64,000 nt of DNA from positions 310,001-374,000 of the forward strand of contig JBNFNA010000004.1 in assembly GCA_049941595.1 (NCBI GenBank). The letters run 5' to 3'. Each line of letters opens with the position of its first letter. Position 1 is the first letter of the stretch. Below, one piece after another: positions 43,065 through 52,269 of this stretch. This stretch comes from Pasteurella sp049941595. Its GTDB lineage: Bacteria; Pseudomonadota; Gammaproteobacteria; Enterobacterales; Pasteurellaceae. The notes under the pieces are model-generated. The model ran no database searches. It had not been told where the DNA came from and saw nothing but the letters and a program-made list of their open reading frames with translations. Position numbers and translations under genes: made by a program.

Positions 43065-43145
43065 TAATATAATTCCTATACAGCAAAAATAGGGGAGTAG
43101 TATAGATCAGAAAGAGATTGAGAGGAAATTTGTTTAATGAATAAA

Positions 43146-43206
43146 AAATAAAAGAAAACCAGTATTAGCCAGTGGTTACGAGTAAAAACACTGGCTAAAA
43201 TGCTGG
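43146..43206 (-). terminator. Terminator of trpBA
   Basis: Minus strand: CCAGCATTTTAGCCAGTG pairs with CACTGGCTAATACTGG (internal mismatch/bulge), followed by TTTTCTTTTATTTTTT. Confidence 0.85.
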
Positions 43207-43216
43207 TATGACAAGC

Positions 43217-44026
43217 TTAAAGTGCGGTGGATTTTTTCATTGTTTTTACAAAGTCAGCTAATTCTGTTAAACACTTTGTGTGATCATTGAGATTTTGTTC
43301 GATGATTTTCACTGTGGCAGAGCCGGAAATCGCCCCGTCAATGCCAAGGTGTAAACAGTCTGCCACTTGTTGTGGGGTTGAGATACCAAAACCTTGTAAA
43401 ATAGGCGGTGCATTATGTTGCTTTAACGCACCGATTAATTCTTTCAGATTTTTTGCCATTTCTTGATTTTCTGCACTCGTTATACCTGCGCGTGAAACTA
43501 AATAGACATAGCCTTTGCTTTGCGCTGCAACACGTTGAATCGTATTTTCATCGGCATTTGGTGGGCAAATAAACACTTGTTTAATACCATATTTTTCAGC
43601 TGAGTCTGTAAATTCTTTGCTTGCGAGTAGTGGCACATCGGCAATTAATACAGCATCTACGCCGACTTCAGCACAACGCTGATAAAATCCCTCAATGGTT
43701 TGTGCATAAACAAGGTTCGCACAAAGTAACAAGCCAATCGGAATATTTGGATATTTTGACCGCACTTTAGCGAGCAACTCAAAACTGGCATCACTACTAC
43801 AGCCTGCATTGAGCGCTCGTTGGTTAGCTGCTTGAATCACAGGACCATCGAGTAAAGGATCGGAGAACGGTAAGCCGAGTTCTAATGCATCAGCACCGTT
43901 CTCAACGAGGGTACAAATAATTTCAAAAGAGTGATCAAAATCGGGATCACATAAGGTAACAAAAGGGACAAAAGCACCTTCATTTTTCGTTTTTAATTGG
44001 GCAAAAGTAGTATCAAAACGGCTCAT
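43217..44026 (-). CDS. trpA: Tryptophan synthase alpha subunit
   Basis: Cleaves indole-3-glycerol phosphate to indole and glyceraldehyde 3-phosphate and channels indole to TrpB. 269 aa, TIM barrel, with catalytic E49 (ALELGLPFSDP) and D60 (LLDGP). The start codon overlaps the trpB stop by one base, so the pair is translationally coupled. An uptake signal lies at the 3' end. Confidence 0.98.
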   Translation of the reverse strand: MSRFDTTFAQLKTKNEGAFVPFVTLCDPDFDHSFEIICTLVENGADALELGLPFSDPLLDGPVIQAANQRALNAGCSSDASFELLAKVRSKYPNIPIGLLLCANLVYAQTIEGFYQRCAEVGVDAVLIADVPLLASKEFTDSAEKYGIKQVFICPPNADENTIQRVAAQSKGYVYLVSRAGITSAENQEMAKNLKELIGALKQHNAPPILQGFGISTPQQVADCLHLGIDGAISGSATVKIIEQNLNDHTKCLTELADFVKTMKKSTAL

Positions 44027-45222
44027 TAGAAAACTCCTTTTTCAGATAAAATTTTATCAACGGTGAAAATGTCTTTATCACCACGACCAGATAAATTGAC
44101 CACAAGTAATTGTTCTTTTCCAGGATTTTCGGCAATCAGCTTTAACGCATAAGCCAATGCGTGCGAACTTTCTAATGCTGGAATAATCCCTTCGTGACTA
44201 GCTAATTGTTGAAAGGCATTTAAGGCTTCATCATCAGTAATGGATTCATAACTTGCGCGCCCAATGGCGTGTAAATGGGCGTGTTGAGGCCCAACAGACG
44301 GGAAATCTAAGCCCGCAGATATTGAGTAAGATTCTTCAATTTGACCGTCTTCAGTTTGCATTAGTGGCGCTTTCATTCCAAAGTAAATCCCCGTTGTGCC
44401 GTGGCGTAATGGCGCACCGTGTTGACCTGTTGAAATGCCTTTACCCGCAGGCTCAATGCCGATTAATTGAACGGTTTTTTCCTCAATAAAATCAGTAAAC
44501 ATACCAATGGCATTTGAGCCACCGCCTACGGCCGCAATAACCGCATCTGGCAAACGGCCTTCTCGTGCAAGAATTTGATGTTTAGTTTCTTCACCAATCA
44601 CTTTTTGGAATTCACGCACAATCGTTGGGAAAGGGTGAGGGCCTGCGGCGGTGCCTAACAAATAATGCGTGTTTTCGTAGTTTTCAGCCCAATCACGCAT
44701 TGCTTCACAGCAGGCATCTTTCAACGAGGAAGAGCCTTTTGTTACAGCAGTCACATTTGCACCCATTAAACGCATACGGAAAACATTAGGTGATTGACGT
44801 TCAACATCTTTTGCCCCCATATAGATTTGGCAAGGCATACCGAGCATTGCACAGGCAAGGGCTGTCGCAACACCGTGTTGGCCCGCACCTGTTTCCGCAA
44901 TAATACGAGTTTTCCCCATTCGTTTTGCCAATAAAATTTGCCCTAATACTTGGTTAGTTTTATGTGCACCACCGTGTAGCAGATCTTCACGTTTGAGATA
45001 CAGTTTGGTTTTGCTACCTTTGGTTAAATTTCGGCATAAGGTGAGAGCGGTGGGACGACCTGCATAGTTTTTTAATAAATCGAGGAATTCTTCTTGAAAT
45101 TGCGGATCTTGTTGTGCCTCTACAAAGGCCTTTTCTAATTCTTTTAGCACAGGGACGAGAATTTCTGGCACATACATTCCGCCAAATTCACCAAAATAAG
45201 GGTTAAGTAAGGTTTCAGACAT
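44026..45222 (-). CDS. trpB: Tryptophan synthase beta subunit
   Basis: PLP enzyme that joins indole and serine to give tryptophan. 398 aa; the PLP lysine is K88 in LLHGGAHKTNQ, with the glutamate of AETGAGQHGVA and the phosphate loop GGGSNAIG. Ribosome site AAGGAATA. It heads its own transcription unit: a TrpR-operator promoter sits 86 nt upstream, and a terminator separates it from ydfG. Confidence 0.98.
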   Translation of the reverse strand: MSETLLNPYFGEFGGMYVPEILVPVLKELEKAFVEAQQDPQFQEEFLDLLKNYAGRPTALTLCRNLTKGSKTKLYLKREDLLHGGAHKTNQVLGQILLAKRMGKTRIIAETGAGQHGVATALACAMLGMPCQIYMGAKDVERQSPNVFRMRLMGANVTAVTKGSSSLKDACCEAMRDWAENYENTHYLLGTAAGPHPFPTIVREFQKVIGEETKHQILAREGRLPDAVIAAVGGGSNAIGMFTDFIEEKTVQLIGIEPAGKGISTGQHGAPLRHGTTGIYFGMKAPLMQTEDGQIEESYSISAGLDFPSVGPQHAHLHAIGRASYESITDDEALNAFQQLASHEGIIPALESSHALAYALKLIAENPGKEQLLVVNLSGRGDKDIFTVDKILSEKGVF

Positions 45223-45307
45223 TATGGTTATTCCTTTAAATAAATCTATGTTGTTTTGAGGTGAAATAAGAGGTAGTTAAGAGGATACTTCTTAAACTTC
45301 ATTTTGC

Positions 45308-45339
45308 ACTATTAAACTAGTATATTAAATAAAAAGCAA
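45308..45339 (-). promoter_or_regulatory. TrpR-operator promoter of trpBA
   Basis: Minus strand TTGCTT (45339-45334), 17 bp, TTTAAT (45316-45311). The -10 lies inside the operator ACTAGTTTAATAGT (45321-45308), close to the TrpR consensus. Confidence 0.82.
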
Positions 45340-45425
45340 GTGTTTTTATAAAAAATTAATTAGATGAAATGAAGAAGATTAGAAATAAATGAGAGAAATT
45401 AAAGAGTTGAAAGTAAGTATAGAAA

Positions 45426-45452
45426 AATAAAAAGGGAGTTTTTCACTCCCTT
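45426..45452 (-). terminator. Terminator of trpD-trpCF-ydfG
   Basis: AAGGGAGT / ACTCCCTT with a short loop, then TTTATTTTTCT on the minus strand, just after the ydfG stop. Confidence 0.88.
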
Positions 45453-45462
45453 AAGCAATTTT

Positions 45463-46218
45463 TTAAGCTTTTCTTACCACATTAAGTGCAGCACTGCTTT
45501 GTGCAACAGGCATTACTTCAATACGGTTAATGTTGACGTGTGGTGGCTGTTGGTTTGCCCATAAAACAATATTGGCAATGTCTTCTGGCGTAATGAAATC
45601 GACATTTTCATATAATTTTGCGACACGTTCCTCATCACCTCTAAAACGGACATTTGAAAACTCTGTACCACCACATAAACCGGGTTCAATATTGGTGACA
45701 CGAATAGCGGTGCCTGCTAAATCCGAACGTAAGTTTAAGCTGAATTGCTTGATAAATGCCTTACTTGCACCGTAAATATTACCGCCTGGGTACGGATAAG
45801 TCCCTGCAATTGATCCCATATTGATAATATGCCCGACATTCCGTTCCACCATTTGTGGTAACAACAGACGAGTGATATTGACTAAGCCTTTGATATTGGT
45901 ATCAATCATTTTTTCCCAATCATCTAAATTGGCTTTATCAGCACTTTCTAAGCCTAATGCTAAGCCCGCATTATTGACTAACACATCAATGTTTTGCCAT
46001 TTTTCAGGTAATTGCTGCAAGGCCTTTTCGGTTTGTTCACGTTCAGATAAATCAAACGCAAGTGGGAAAAACGCGTCGCCTAATTCTTTCAAGAGAGCTT
46101 CTAAGCGTTCTGCTCGTCTCCCTGTACCAATCACTTGATAACCATTGTGTACTAATGTGCGACAAATAGCGCTACCAAAACCTGCCGTTGCACCAGTGAC
46201 TAATGCTATTTTGTTCAT
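45463..46218 (-). CDS. ydfG: NADP-dependent short-chain dehydrogenase (YdfG, 3-hydroxy acid/serine dehydrogenase)
   Basis: SDR oxidoreductase of 251 aa. The cofactor motif TGATAGFG is at residues 8-15, with TGRRAERL indicating NADP preference; catalytic Ser in NMGSIAG and Y-x-x-x-K in IYGASKAF. E. coli YdfG acts on L-allo-threonine, serine and 3-hydroxypropionate. It lies 16 nt after trpCF and shares its transcript, and H. influenzae also keeps it beside trp genes, so a link between serine and tryptophan synthesis is possible but unproven. Confidence 0.92.
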   Translation of the reverse strand: MNKIALVTGATAGFGSAICRTLVHNGYQVIGTGRRAERLEALLKELGDAFFPLAFDLSEREQTEKALQQLPEKWQNIDVLVNNAGLALGLESADKANLDDWEKMIDTNIKGLVNITRLLLPQMVERNVGHIINMGSIAGTYPYPGGNIYGASKAFIKQFSLNLRSDLAGTAIRVTNIEPGLCGGTEFSNVRFRGDEERVAKLYENVDFITPEDIANIVLWANQQPPHVNINRIEVMPVAQSSAALNVVRKA

Positions 46219-46234
46219 TTTTAACTCCTATTTT

Positions 46235-47677
46235 TTAATTGTTTTTTCTTAATTCAAAAATACACTTAAAAATAGTAGCAATTTTTGGCGCATCTTTCAC
46301 TCCCGCACAGCGTTCCACACCTGAATTTAGATCAACCCCTAAACATTGTTGGGCTAATGCTTGTGCAATATTGTCTGGATTAATGCCGCCCGCTAATAAC
46401 ATTTTGGATTTTAGCGCTGACGGAATTAGCGACCAATCAAAGGATTTCCCTGTACCACCTTGTTGATTTGCAGTTTTCGCATCCAAAATATAACGGGCTA
46501 CAAGTGGATTTTCACAAATTTCTACCGCACTTTGTTGTTCTACATCGACTGAAATTGCTCGCCAAATTTGGCATCGGGGAGAGAGTTGTGTGCGAAGTGC
46601 GGTAATAAATTCATCAGTTTCATCACCGTGTAACTGCACCGCATAAAGTTGTAATTGATGTACTATTTTACAAATAAAATCAATGGATTGATTTTGGAAT
46701 ACGCCCACAAAGCGTAATGGTGCTTTTGTCACAAGTTCCTGCGCTTGGCGTAAACTCAAACAGCGTTTAGAATTTTCGGCAAAAATTAATCCACCATAAA
46801 GCGCACCCTGTTGATACACTTCAATGACATCTTGTACTCGAGTTAAACCACACACTTTGTTTTCACCACAGATCAGCGCACGAACCGCATTATTTAAATC
46901 CGTTTCACTCATTAAGCTACTGCCGATTAAAAAACCGTCTGCGACTTGGCTTAAATGTCGAATTTGTTGATGGGTATAAATACCCGATTCGCTAATAATG
47001 CGACAATCTTGTGGGATTTTATCGGCGTATTTTGAACTCAATTCAACCACACGGTTGAGATCAATACTGAGATCGTGCAAATTACGATTATTGACGCCAA
47101 TCACTTTGGCATTGAGAGTCAATGCACGTTCAAATTCAGCTTCATTGCTCGTTTCGGTTAACACCCCCATTCCTAATTGGTGAGCTAAATCTGCAAGTTT
47201 TCGGTAAGTGTCGTCGTCAATCACAGATAACATTAATAAAATCGCATCGGCGTGGTAATAACGAGCCAAATAAACTTGATATTCGGACACAATGAAGTCC
47301 TTGCATAGCACGGGTTGTGGCACAATTTCTCGTACTTGTTGAATATAGGTAAAGTCCCCTTGAAAATATTGCTCATCAGTGAGCACCGAAATTGCAGAAG
47401 CATAGTTTTTATACACATCAGCGATTGCTTTGATATCAAAATTCTCTCGGATCAAACCTTTTGACGGCGAGGCTTTTTTACATTCTAAAATATAAACTGG
47501 TTTGTGCTTTTCACCAGCGAGGATCGCTTGGTAAAAAGTGCGGTCAGTTTTTTGTACATTTTGTTGCAATTGCTCAAGAGGCAAATCCATTTGTTTTGAG
47601 GCAATCCATTGAATTTTGTCTTGGACGATTTTTTGTAAAATCGTTGGCGTATTTTGCTGTTGTATAGTGTGTTGCAT
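46235..47677 (-). CDS. trpCF: Bifunctional indole-3-glycerol phosphate synthase / phosphoribosylanthranilate isomerase
   Basis: Fusion of two TIM barrels, 480 aa. The N-terminal TrpC half has ILECKKASPSKGLIR, ISVLTDEQYFQG and VIGVNNRNL; the C-terminal TrpF half begins near KVCGLTRVQDV and has AVQLHGDE and LLAGGINPDNI. This fused form is usual in enterobacteria and Pasteurellaceae. The start was put at ATG 47677 (MQHTIQQQ), 13 nt after the trpD stop; an upstream in-frame ATG at 47788 runs through the 3' end of trpD and adds 37 residues unlike the family. Contains several uptake signals. Confidence 0.96.
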   Translation of the reverse strand: MQHTIQQQNTPTILQKIVQDKIQWIASKQMDLPLEQLQQNVQKTDRTFYQAILAGEKHKPVYILECKKASPSKGLIRENFDIKAIADVYKNYASAISVLTDEQYFQGDFTYIQQVREIVPQPVLCKDFIVSEYQVYLARYYHADAILLMLSVIDDDTYRKLADLAHQLGMGVLTETSNEAEFERALTLNAKVIGVNNRNLHDLSIDLNRVVELSSKYADKIPQDCRIISESGIYTHQQIRHLSQVADGFLIGSSLMSETDLNNAVRALICGENKVCGLTRVQDVIEVYQQGALYGGLIFAENSKRCLSLRQAQELVTKAPLRFVGVFQNQSIDFICKIVHQLQLYAVQLHGDETDEFITALRTQLSPRCQIWRAISVDVEQQSAVEICENPLVARYILDAKTANQQGGTGKSFDWSLIPSALKSKMLLAGGINPDNIAQALAQQCLGVDLNSGVERCAGVKDAPKIATIFKCIFELRKNN

Positions 47678-47690
47678 AGGATGTCCTAGA

Positions 47691-48692
47691 TTAATATGAA
47701 GCAAGTTTTTCAAGTGTAGCAAATCCTTTGCCACTGGCGATAACATCGAGCACTTGTTCTGCATTTTGTGCGATATTTTCTTGACCAAATAATTTCATTA
47801 GCATTGCGGTATTGATTGCCACCGCTTGATTATGTGCTGTTTGTCCCTTGCCTTGTAAAAGTGCAGTGATTATTTTTGCATTTTCAGCAGGATTTCCCCC
47901 TTTTAGACAATCCAGAGATTGGGTTTGAAAGCCAAAATCCTGTGGCGAAAGGGTATAACGCTCAATTTTGCCATCACGAACTTCAGCCACTTCGGTTTTG
48001 CCGTGTAACGCCACTTCATCTAAGCCAGCACCGTGCACAATAATCGTATGTTGGTGATTTAAACGTGCAACAGTTTCTGCATAAGGCTGGATTAAATCAG
48101 GCGAATAAACACCCAATAATTGGCGTTTGGGTTTAGCAGGGTTAATCAAAGGCCCAAGAATGTTAAAAATTGTGCGTGTTTTCAGTGCCTGGCGTACGGG
48201 GACGGCGTGTTTAAAGCCTAAGTGATATTGTTGCGCAAACAAGAAACAAAGCCCAATTTCATCAAGTGCTTGGCGTGCTTTTTGCGCAGACATCGCTATA
48301 TCAACCCCCAATGCGGTGAGTAAGTCGCTTGATCCTGTCAAACTCGACACGCTACGGTTGCCGTGCTTTGCGATTTTTAGCCCACAAGCCGCACCAATAA
48401 TCGCAGATGCAGTGGAAATATTGATCGTGTTTGCACCATCGCCACCAGTCCCAACTATATCTGCAAAAGGGTAGTCAGGAATAGGAAATGGCTCGGCATC
48501 GGCTTGTAATGCAGTGACCGCACCGCTGATTTCTTCGACAGTTTCGCCACGCAATTTGAGCGCAATTAATGCACCAGTCAGTTGTTCATTTGAAAGTTGA
48601 CCACGTACGATTGCGGTAAAAAGAATTTCGGTTTGTTGCTGATTAAGGGATTGTTTTTCAAATAAATGATGAAGTAATTGTTCCACTTGCAT
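47691..48692 (-). CDS. trpD: Anthranilate phosphoribosyltransferase
   Basis: Transfers phosphoribose from PRPP to anthranilate. 333 aa stand-alone enzyme (not fused to TrpG as in E. coli). The PRPP motif GTGGDGANTINIST is followed by KIAKHGNRSVSS and the KHAVPVRQAL region. First gene of trpD-trpCF-ydfG with its own TrpR-operator promoter 43 nt upstream; separated from trpG by an inverted AEC transporter gene. Confidence 0.97.
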   Translation of the reverse strand: MQVEQLLHHLFEKQSLNQQQTEILFTAIVRGQLSNEQLTGALIALKLRGETVEEISGAVTALQADAEPFPIPDYPFADIVGTGGDGANTINISTASAIIGAACGLKIAKHGNRSVSSLTGSSDLLTALGVDIAMSAQKARQALDEIGLCFLFAQQYHLGFKHAVPVRQALKTRTIFNILGPLINPAKPKRQLLGVYSPDLIQPYAETVARLNHQHTIIVHGAGLDEVALHGKTEVAEVRDGKIERYTLSPQDFGFQTQSLDCLKGGNPAENAKIITALLQGKGQTAHNQAVAINTAMLMKLFGQENIAQNAEQVLDVIASGKGFATLEKLASY

Positions 48693-48734
48693 AATACATC
48701 CTTTGGGTATTTCTTCCTTCTATTTTTAATATAC

Positions 48735-48766
48735 ACTATTAAACTAGTATATTTATTTTGTGTCAA
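48735..48766 (-). promoter_or_regulatory. TrpR-operator promoter of trpD
   Basis: Minus strand TTGACA (48766-48761), 17 bp, TTTAAT (48743-48738), with ATACTAGTTTAATAGT across the -10 (48750-48735). Leader only about 40 nt, no room for an attenuator. Confidence 0.85.
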
Positions 48767-48901
48767 GGCAATTTTTGACAATGTAGAATGCTGTTATCAG
48801 AAGTGGAAATTTGATTGTGTTGGATAAACTAAAAGTGCGGTGGCTTTTTAAAAAGTTTTCATCATTCAGATGTTGCAAAATTGTTAAATATCTGCCAGTT
48901 T

Positions 48902-48943
48902 AGTCAGGTTATTTTGTTTATCTTTTATTGAAACAAACTGACT
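48902..48943 (+). other. Hairpin in the leader of the AEC transporter gene
   Basis: AGTCAG (48902-48907) plus TTTGTTT (48913-48919) pair with AAACAAA (48931-48937) plus CTGACT (48938-48943): 13 bp with a 5-nt bulge. No T-run. Confidence 0.4.
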
Positions 48944-48985
48944 TTCTAAAACCAACATCATCAAATTTATGCAAGTGGGGCTGTG

Positions 48986-49858
48986 ATGTCATTATCCATT
49001 CTCGCACCGTTAATCTATTTATTATTTGGCATTGTTATTGCACGTTTTCCTGTCAATATTAAGGGGAAAATTTCTGCATTTTTAACTCGATTTGTCATTC
49101 CTTTCGTGATTGTGTTCAATATCGCAACCTCGCAAAATGGTTTAGTGATCATTATGTTAGGAATGATTTGTGTTTTATCCGTGATGTTGCTGATAAGTAC
49201 AATTTTTAAATCCGATCCTGTAAAACGACTTTGCTTTTTTTATCTTAATATTGCTTGGTTAGGTCTGCCTGTGGCGAGTGCGATTTGGGGGAGTACTGCA
49301 GCGACCATTTTAATTGCGATTTATATTGGCAGTTCTTTATTTTGCAATTCTGTTTGTGCTAGTTTAATGGCGTCTGATTTTTCTTGGAAACAGCGAATTT
49401 TATTAATTGTGAAAGCCCCGCCGGTAATCGCTTTAGGGATAGGTGTTTTATTGTTACCTTGGGGAAATTGGATCGAGCAACATATACACTTCCTTTATGA
49501 ATTGGCTAAATTCACAATGACTTTTTTCGGAATGATGTTATTAGGCATTTGGCTGTCTAGCACTAAACTGAAAACAGAGGATTTTAAACAGGCATTGCTG
49601 CTTTTCTTGTTCCGTTTTGTTAGCCTTTCGATACTGATTACATTGTGCATTTGGATTGCGAAATATTATGAATTTGAGCTAGTCACCCAAAATCAACCGA
49701 TTTTCTATTTAGTAGCGTTATTGCCACCTGCAGCCAATCTGATTATTTTAGAAACCTATTATTTAAACACGGGCAAATCCGCCAGTATGATCGCCTGTGG
49801 AACCATTATCAGTATGGTGGCGATTGGTTGTTATATTTCGTATCTGTTTATTTTCTGA
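48986..49858 (+). CDS. AEC-family transporter (auxin efflux carrier type)
   Basis: Membrane protein of 290 aa with about ten hydrophobic segments in two halves, opening SLSILAPLIYLLFGIVIARF and having the family features VIPFVIVFNIATS and LLPPAANLIILETYY. Family members move organic acids or small amino-acid-like anions. ATG 48986 follows GTGGGG; a GTG one codon earlier is also possible. It is inserted in opposite orientation between trpG and trpD, divergent from trpD. Substrate unknown; a link with tryptophan is only suggested by position. Confidence 0.8.
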   Translation: MSLSILAPLIYLLFGIVIARFPVNIKGKISAFLTRFVIPFVIVFNIATSQNGLVIIMLGMICVLSVMLLISTIFKSDPVKRLCFFYLNIAWLGLPVASAIWGSTAATILIAIYIGSSLFCNSVCASLMASDFSWKQRILLIVKAPPVIALGIGVLLLPWGNWIEQHIHFLYELAKFTMTFFGMMLLGIWLSSTKLKTEDFKQALLLFLFRFVSLSILITLCIWIAKYYEFELVTQNQPIFYLVALLPPAANLIILETYYLNTGKSASMIACGTIISMVAIGCYISYLFIF

Positions 49859-49865
49859 AATACAT

Positions 49866-49921
49866 AAAAAAACGACCGCATTTTTGAGATAAGGGAAGCA
49901 CAAAAGCGCGGTCTTTTTTTT
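49866..49921. terminator. Bidirectional terminator between the AEC gene and trpG
   Basis: GACCGCATTTTTG (49874-49886) pairs with CAAAAGCGCGGTC (49901-49913) with two imperfect positions; A-run before and T8 after, so it works for both convergent genes. Confidence 0.85.
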
Positions 49922-50510
49922 AGTTGTTTCTGGAAGCAAGCAACCAATCGATAGATTGGGCTAAGAGTTGTGAACCTTGTACCGTTAAAATGCTTTCCGG
50001 GTGAAATTGGAAAGCACAAATGGGTAAAGTGCGATGGCGGATTGCCATAATGATTTCGCCATAGCGGGCATTGACGATCAGTTCTTCAGGTAAATCACTG
50101 CCCATCAAAGAGTGATAACGTGCTACGGGCATTGGGTTGGTTACTTGGGTGAACATTGCTTGTTCATCGTGTTGAATATAAGACACTTTACCGTGTAGCA
50201 CTTCGCCTGCGTGAATGACGTTGCCACCAAATGCTTCAATTAAGGCTTGATGCCCTAAACAGATCCCAATAATTGGCACTTTGTCTTTTAAACGTTGAAT
50301 CAATGGCAGCATATTGCCCGCTTGCTGCGGATTTCCTGGTCCTGGCGAAAGTGCCAAAACTGTATTGGGTTGGTTCAATGCAGTTTGTGTTAAAAAATCC
50401 AGATCACAATCATTACGATAAATGCTGACTTGATGCCCTAAGCTACGAAATTGATCTACTAAGTTATAAGTAAAAGAATCGAAATTATCTAAAAATAAAA
50501 TATGCGCCAT
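49920..50510 (-). CDS. trpG: Anthranilate synthase glutamine amidotransferase subunit
   Basis: Class I glutamine amidotransferase that delivers ammonia to TrpE. 196 aa, stand-alone. Nucleophile C84 in GICLGHQAL, His and Glu in FQFHPESI. Twelve nt after trpE; the trpEG unit ends at the shared terminator. Confidence 0.97.
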   Translation of the reverse strand: MAHILFLDNFDSFTYNLVDQFRSLGHQVSIYRNDCDLDFLTQTALNQPNTVLALSPGPGNPQQAGNMLPLIQRLKDKVPIIGICLGHQALIEAFGGNVIHAGEVLHGKVSYIQHDEQAMFTQVTNPMPVARYHSLMGSDLPEELIVNARYGEIIMAIRHRTLPICAFQFHPESILTVQGSQLLAQSIDWLLASRNN

Positions 50511-50522
50511 AAAATATCCTTT

Positions 50523-52082
50523 TTATTCGTGAGCTGAAGCCGCTTGTTGATTGGTTTGTATAATTGCATTAATTACTGCTTGAGCTTTGTGACGTGTTTC
50601 ATCTGCTTCCATTTGCGGATCAGAATCTAAAACCTCACCACAGCCTGCTTGAATATAAGCAATGTCGTTTTGCACAAACGCAGAGCGGATCACAATACAG
50701 GTATCCATATCGCCATTGGAAGAAAGATAACCCACCGCACCGCCATAACTATGGCGTTTTTGTCGCTCAAATTGATAGATTAATTGCATCGCTTTAATTT
50801 TAGGTGCACCCGTTAGTGTTCCCATATTCATACAGGCTTGATAGGCGTGCAGTGCATCTAGTTCTAGGCGCAATTTCCCCACCACACGAGAAACTAAATG
50901 CATAATGTGAGAATAACGATCCACTTGCATTAAATCTGCCACTTGGCGTGTGCCACTCTCACAAACTCTGGCAACATCATTACGAGCTAAATCCACTAAC
51001 ATTAAATGTTCAGCCAGTTCTTTTTTATCCAAACGGAGTTCCAGTTCAAGGCGAGCATCCAATTCGGGATCAATATTACCGTTTTGATCAAAACCACGTG
51101 GTCTTGAACCTGCAATTGGGTAAATTTCCAACTGACGTGTTTGTTGGCTGTACTTTAATGCACTTTCAGGCGATGCACCGAATAAAGAGAATTCTTCGTC
51201 TTGCATAAAAAACATATAGGGACTGGGATTATTTTTTTTCAATTGTTGATAAGTAGCTAAACTACTTTTACAAGCTAATGAAAAACGGCGTGAGGGGACA
51301 ATTTGAAACACATCACCTTGGTAAATGTGCTGTTTCAAATCTTGGATAATGCCTTTGAATGTGTCGTCGTCTAAATTGACCTTCACTTCCGTGTTAGCTG
51401 GTTGAATGGGCAAAAAGTGCGGTTCAATTTTTTGTAATTTTGCTGAAATTTCTACCGCACTTTGTTCAATGGCTTTCTGTTGCGCAAGGTTGAAACAGAA
51501 GCTTTGTAATTCTGCTTTCTGCAATTGATGGTCGATCACCAATAATTGTTCTGCTAAATAGAAACAATAATCAGGGCAGGTGAGCCCGTCATCCTGCAAT
51601 TCGACATTCTCCATCGGAATGAAATTCGCAACTAAATCATAAGCAAATAATCCCCCCAGAAAAATAGGTGTTGTGCTTTGTTGATAAAGAGAGGTTATTG
51701 CTCGCAAGCCATCAAATACGGTTAAGGCTTGTAATTTGCTGTCTTCGTCTAGATTGGGGTCTACTGTGGGGAATTGAATTGATAAGCCAGTTGGCTCATC
51801 TTGGCGTATCGTAACTTGATCTTGTAATTTCGCTTTGATTGCTGATAACACGGGAATGCCATTAGGATTGAGCGCAATAAAATGAACAGATTGTTGTTCA
51901 CAAGTGATTTTTACCGCGGCATTAACCAGCAATAAACTTTTTAAACTATTTTTACTACTGATTTCTGCCGACTCAAGCAACAAGGTATTATTTTGATTGT
52001 GGCAGAGGTTTTGGAAAACTAGTGTTGGATCTTGATGGTAAGAAACAACAGTTGTTTTGGTTGTAATAAATGGTGTTTGCAT
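50523..52082 (-). CDS. trpE: Anthranilate synthase component I
   Basis: Converts chorismate to anthranilate. 519 aa. The tryptophan feedback site LLLESAEISSKNS is intact, and the chorismate-binding core shows FQIVPSRRF, PIAGSRPRG, EHLMLVDLARND and GTLTGAPK. Heads trpEG with its own TrpR-operator promoter; the leader is about 35 nt without Trp codons, so control is by repression rather than attenuation. Confidence 0.98.
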   Translation of the reverse strand: MQTPFITTKTTVVSYHQDPTLVFQNLCHNQNNTLLLESAEISSKNSLKSLLLVNAAVKITCEQQSVHFIALNPNGIPVLSAIKAKLQDQVTIRQDEPTGLSIQFPTVDPNLDEDSKLQALTVFDGLRAITSLYQQSTTPIFLGGLFAYDLVANFIPMENVELQDDGLTCPDYCFYLAEQLLVIDHQLQKAELQSFCFNLAQQKAIEQSAVEISAKLQKIEPHFLPIQPANTEVKVNLDDDTFKGIIQDLKQHIYQGDVFQIVPSRRFSLACKSSLATYQQLKKNNPSPYMFFMQDEEFSLFGASPESALKYSQQTRQLEIYPIAGSRPRGFDQNGNIDPELDARLELELRLDKKELAEHLMLVDLARNDVARVCESGTRQVADLMQVDRYSHIMHLVSRVVGKLRLELDALHAYQACMNMGTLTGAPKIKAMQLIYQFERQKRHSYGGAVGYLSSNGDMDTCIVIRSAFVQNDIAYIQAGCGEVLDSDPQMEADETRHKAQAVINAIIQTNQQAASAHE

Positions 52083-52120
52083 AAATTTTACTTCTCATAC
52101 AGCTAAATATAAACTTTAAT

Positions 52121-52152
52121 ACTATTAAACTAGTTCATTTTTATTATGTCAA
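52121..52152 (-). promoter_or_regulatory. TrpR-operator promoter of trpEG
   Basis: Minus strand TTGACA (52152-52147), 17 bp, TTTAAT (52129-52124) inside ACTAGTTTAATAGT (52134-52121). Same plan as the promoters of trpD and trpB. Confidence 0.85.
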
Positions 52153-52206
52153 GTGAAAGAGTTGAAAAGCATAAAATGAAAGAGTAGCTATGAGAGTTGA
52201 GTGCAA

Positions 52207-52253
52207 TAAAAAAAAGGATAAAGGTGATTAGAAATTACCCTTATCCTTTATTT
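52207..52253 (-). terminator. Terminator of azoR
   Basis: Minus strand AAAGGATAAGGGTAATT / AATCACCTTTATCCTTT, long stem with one mismatch, followed by a long T-run. Confidence 0.9.
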
Positions 52254-52269
52254 TATCTTTAAAGATTGA

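Noticed and set aside
45223..45307. Small frame in the trpB leader (starts MKFKKYPLNY) as a trp leader peptide
   Set aside because: It has no tryptophan codons, no ribosome site and no terminator/antiterminator pair; control by the TrpR operator explains the region.
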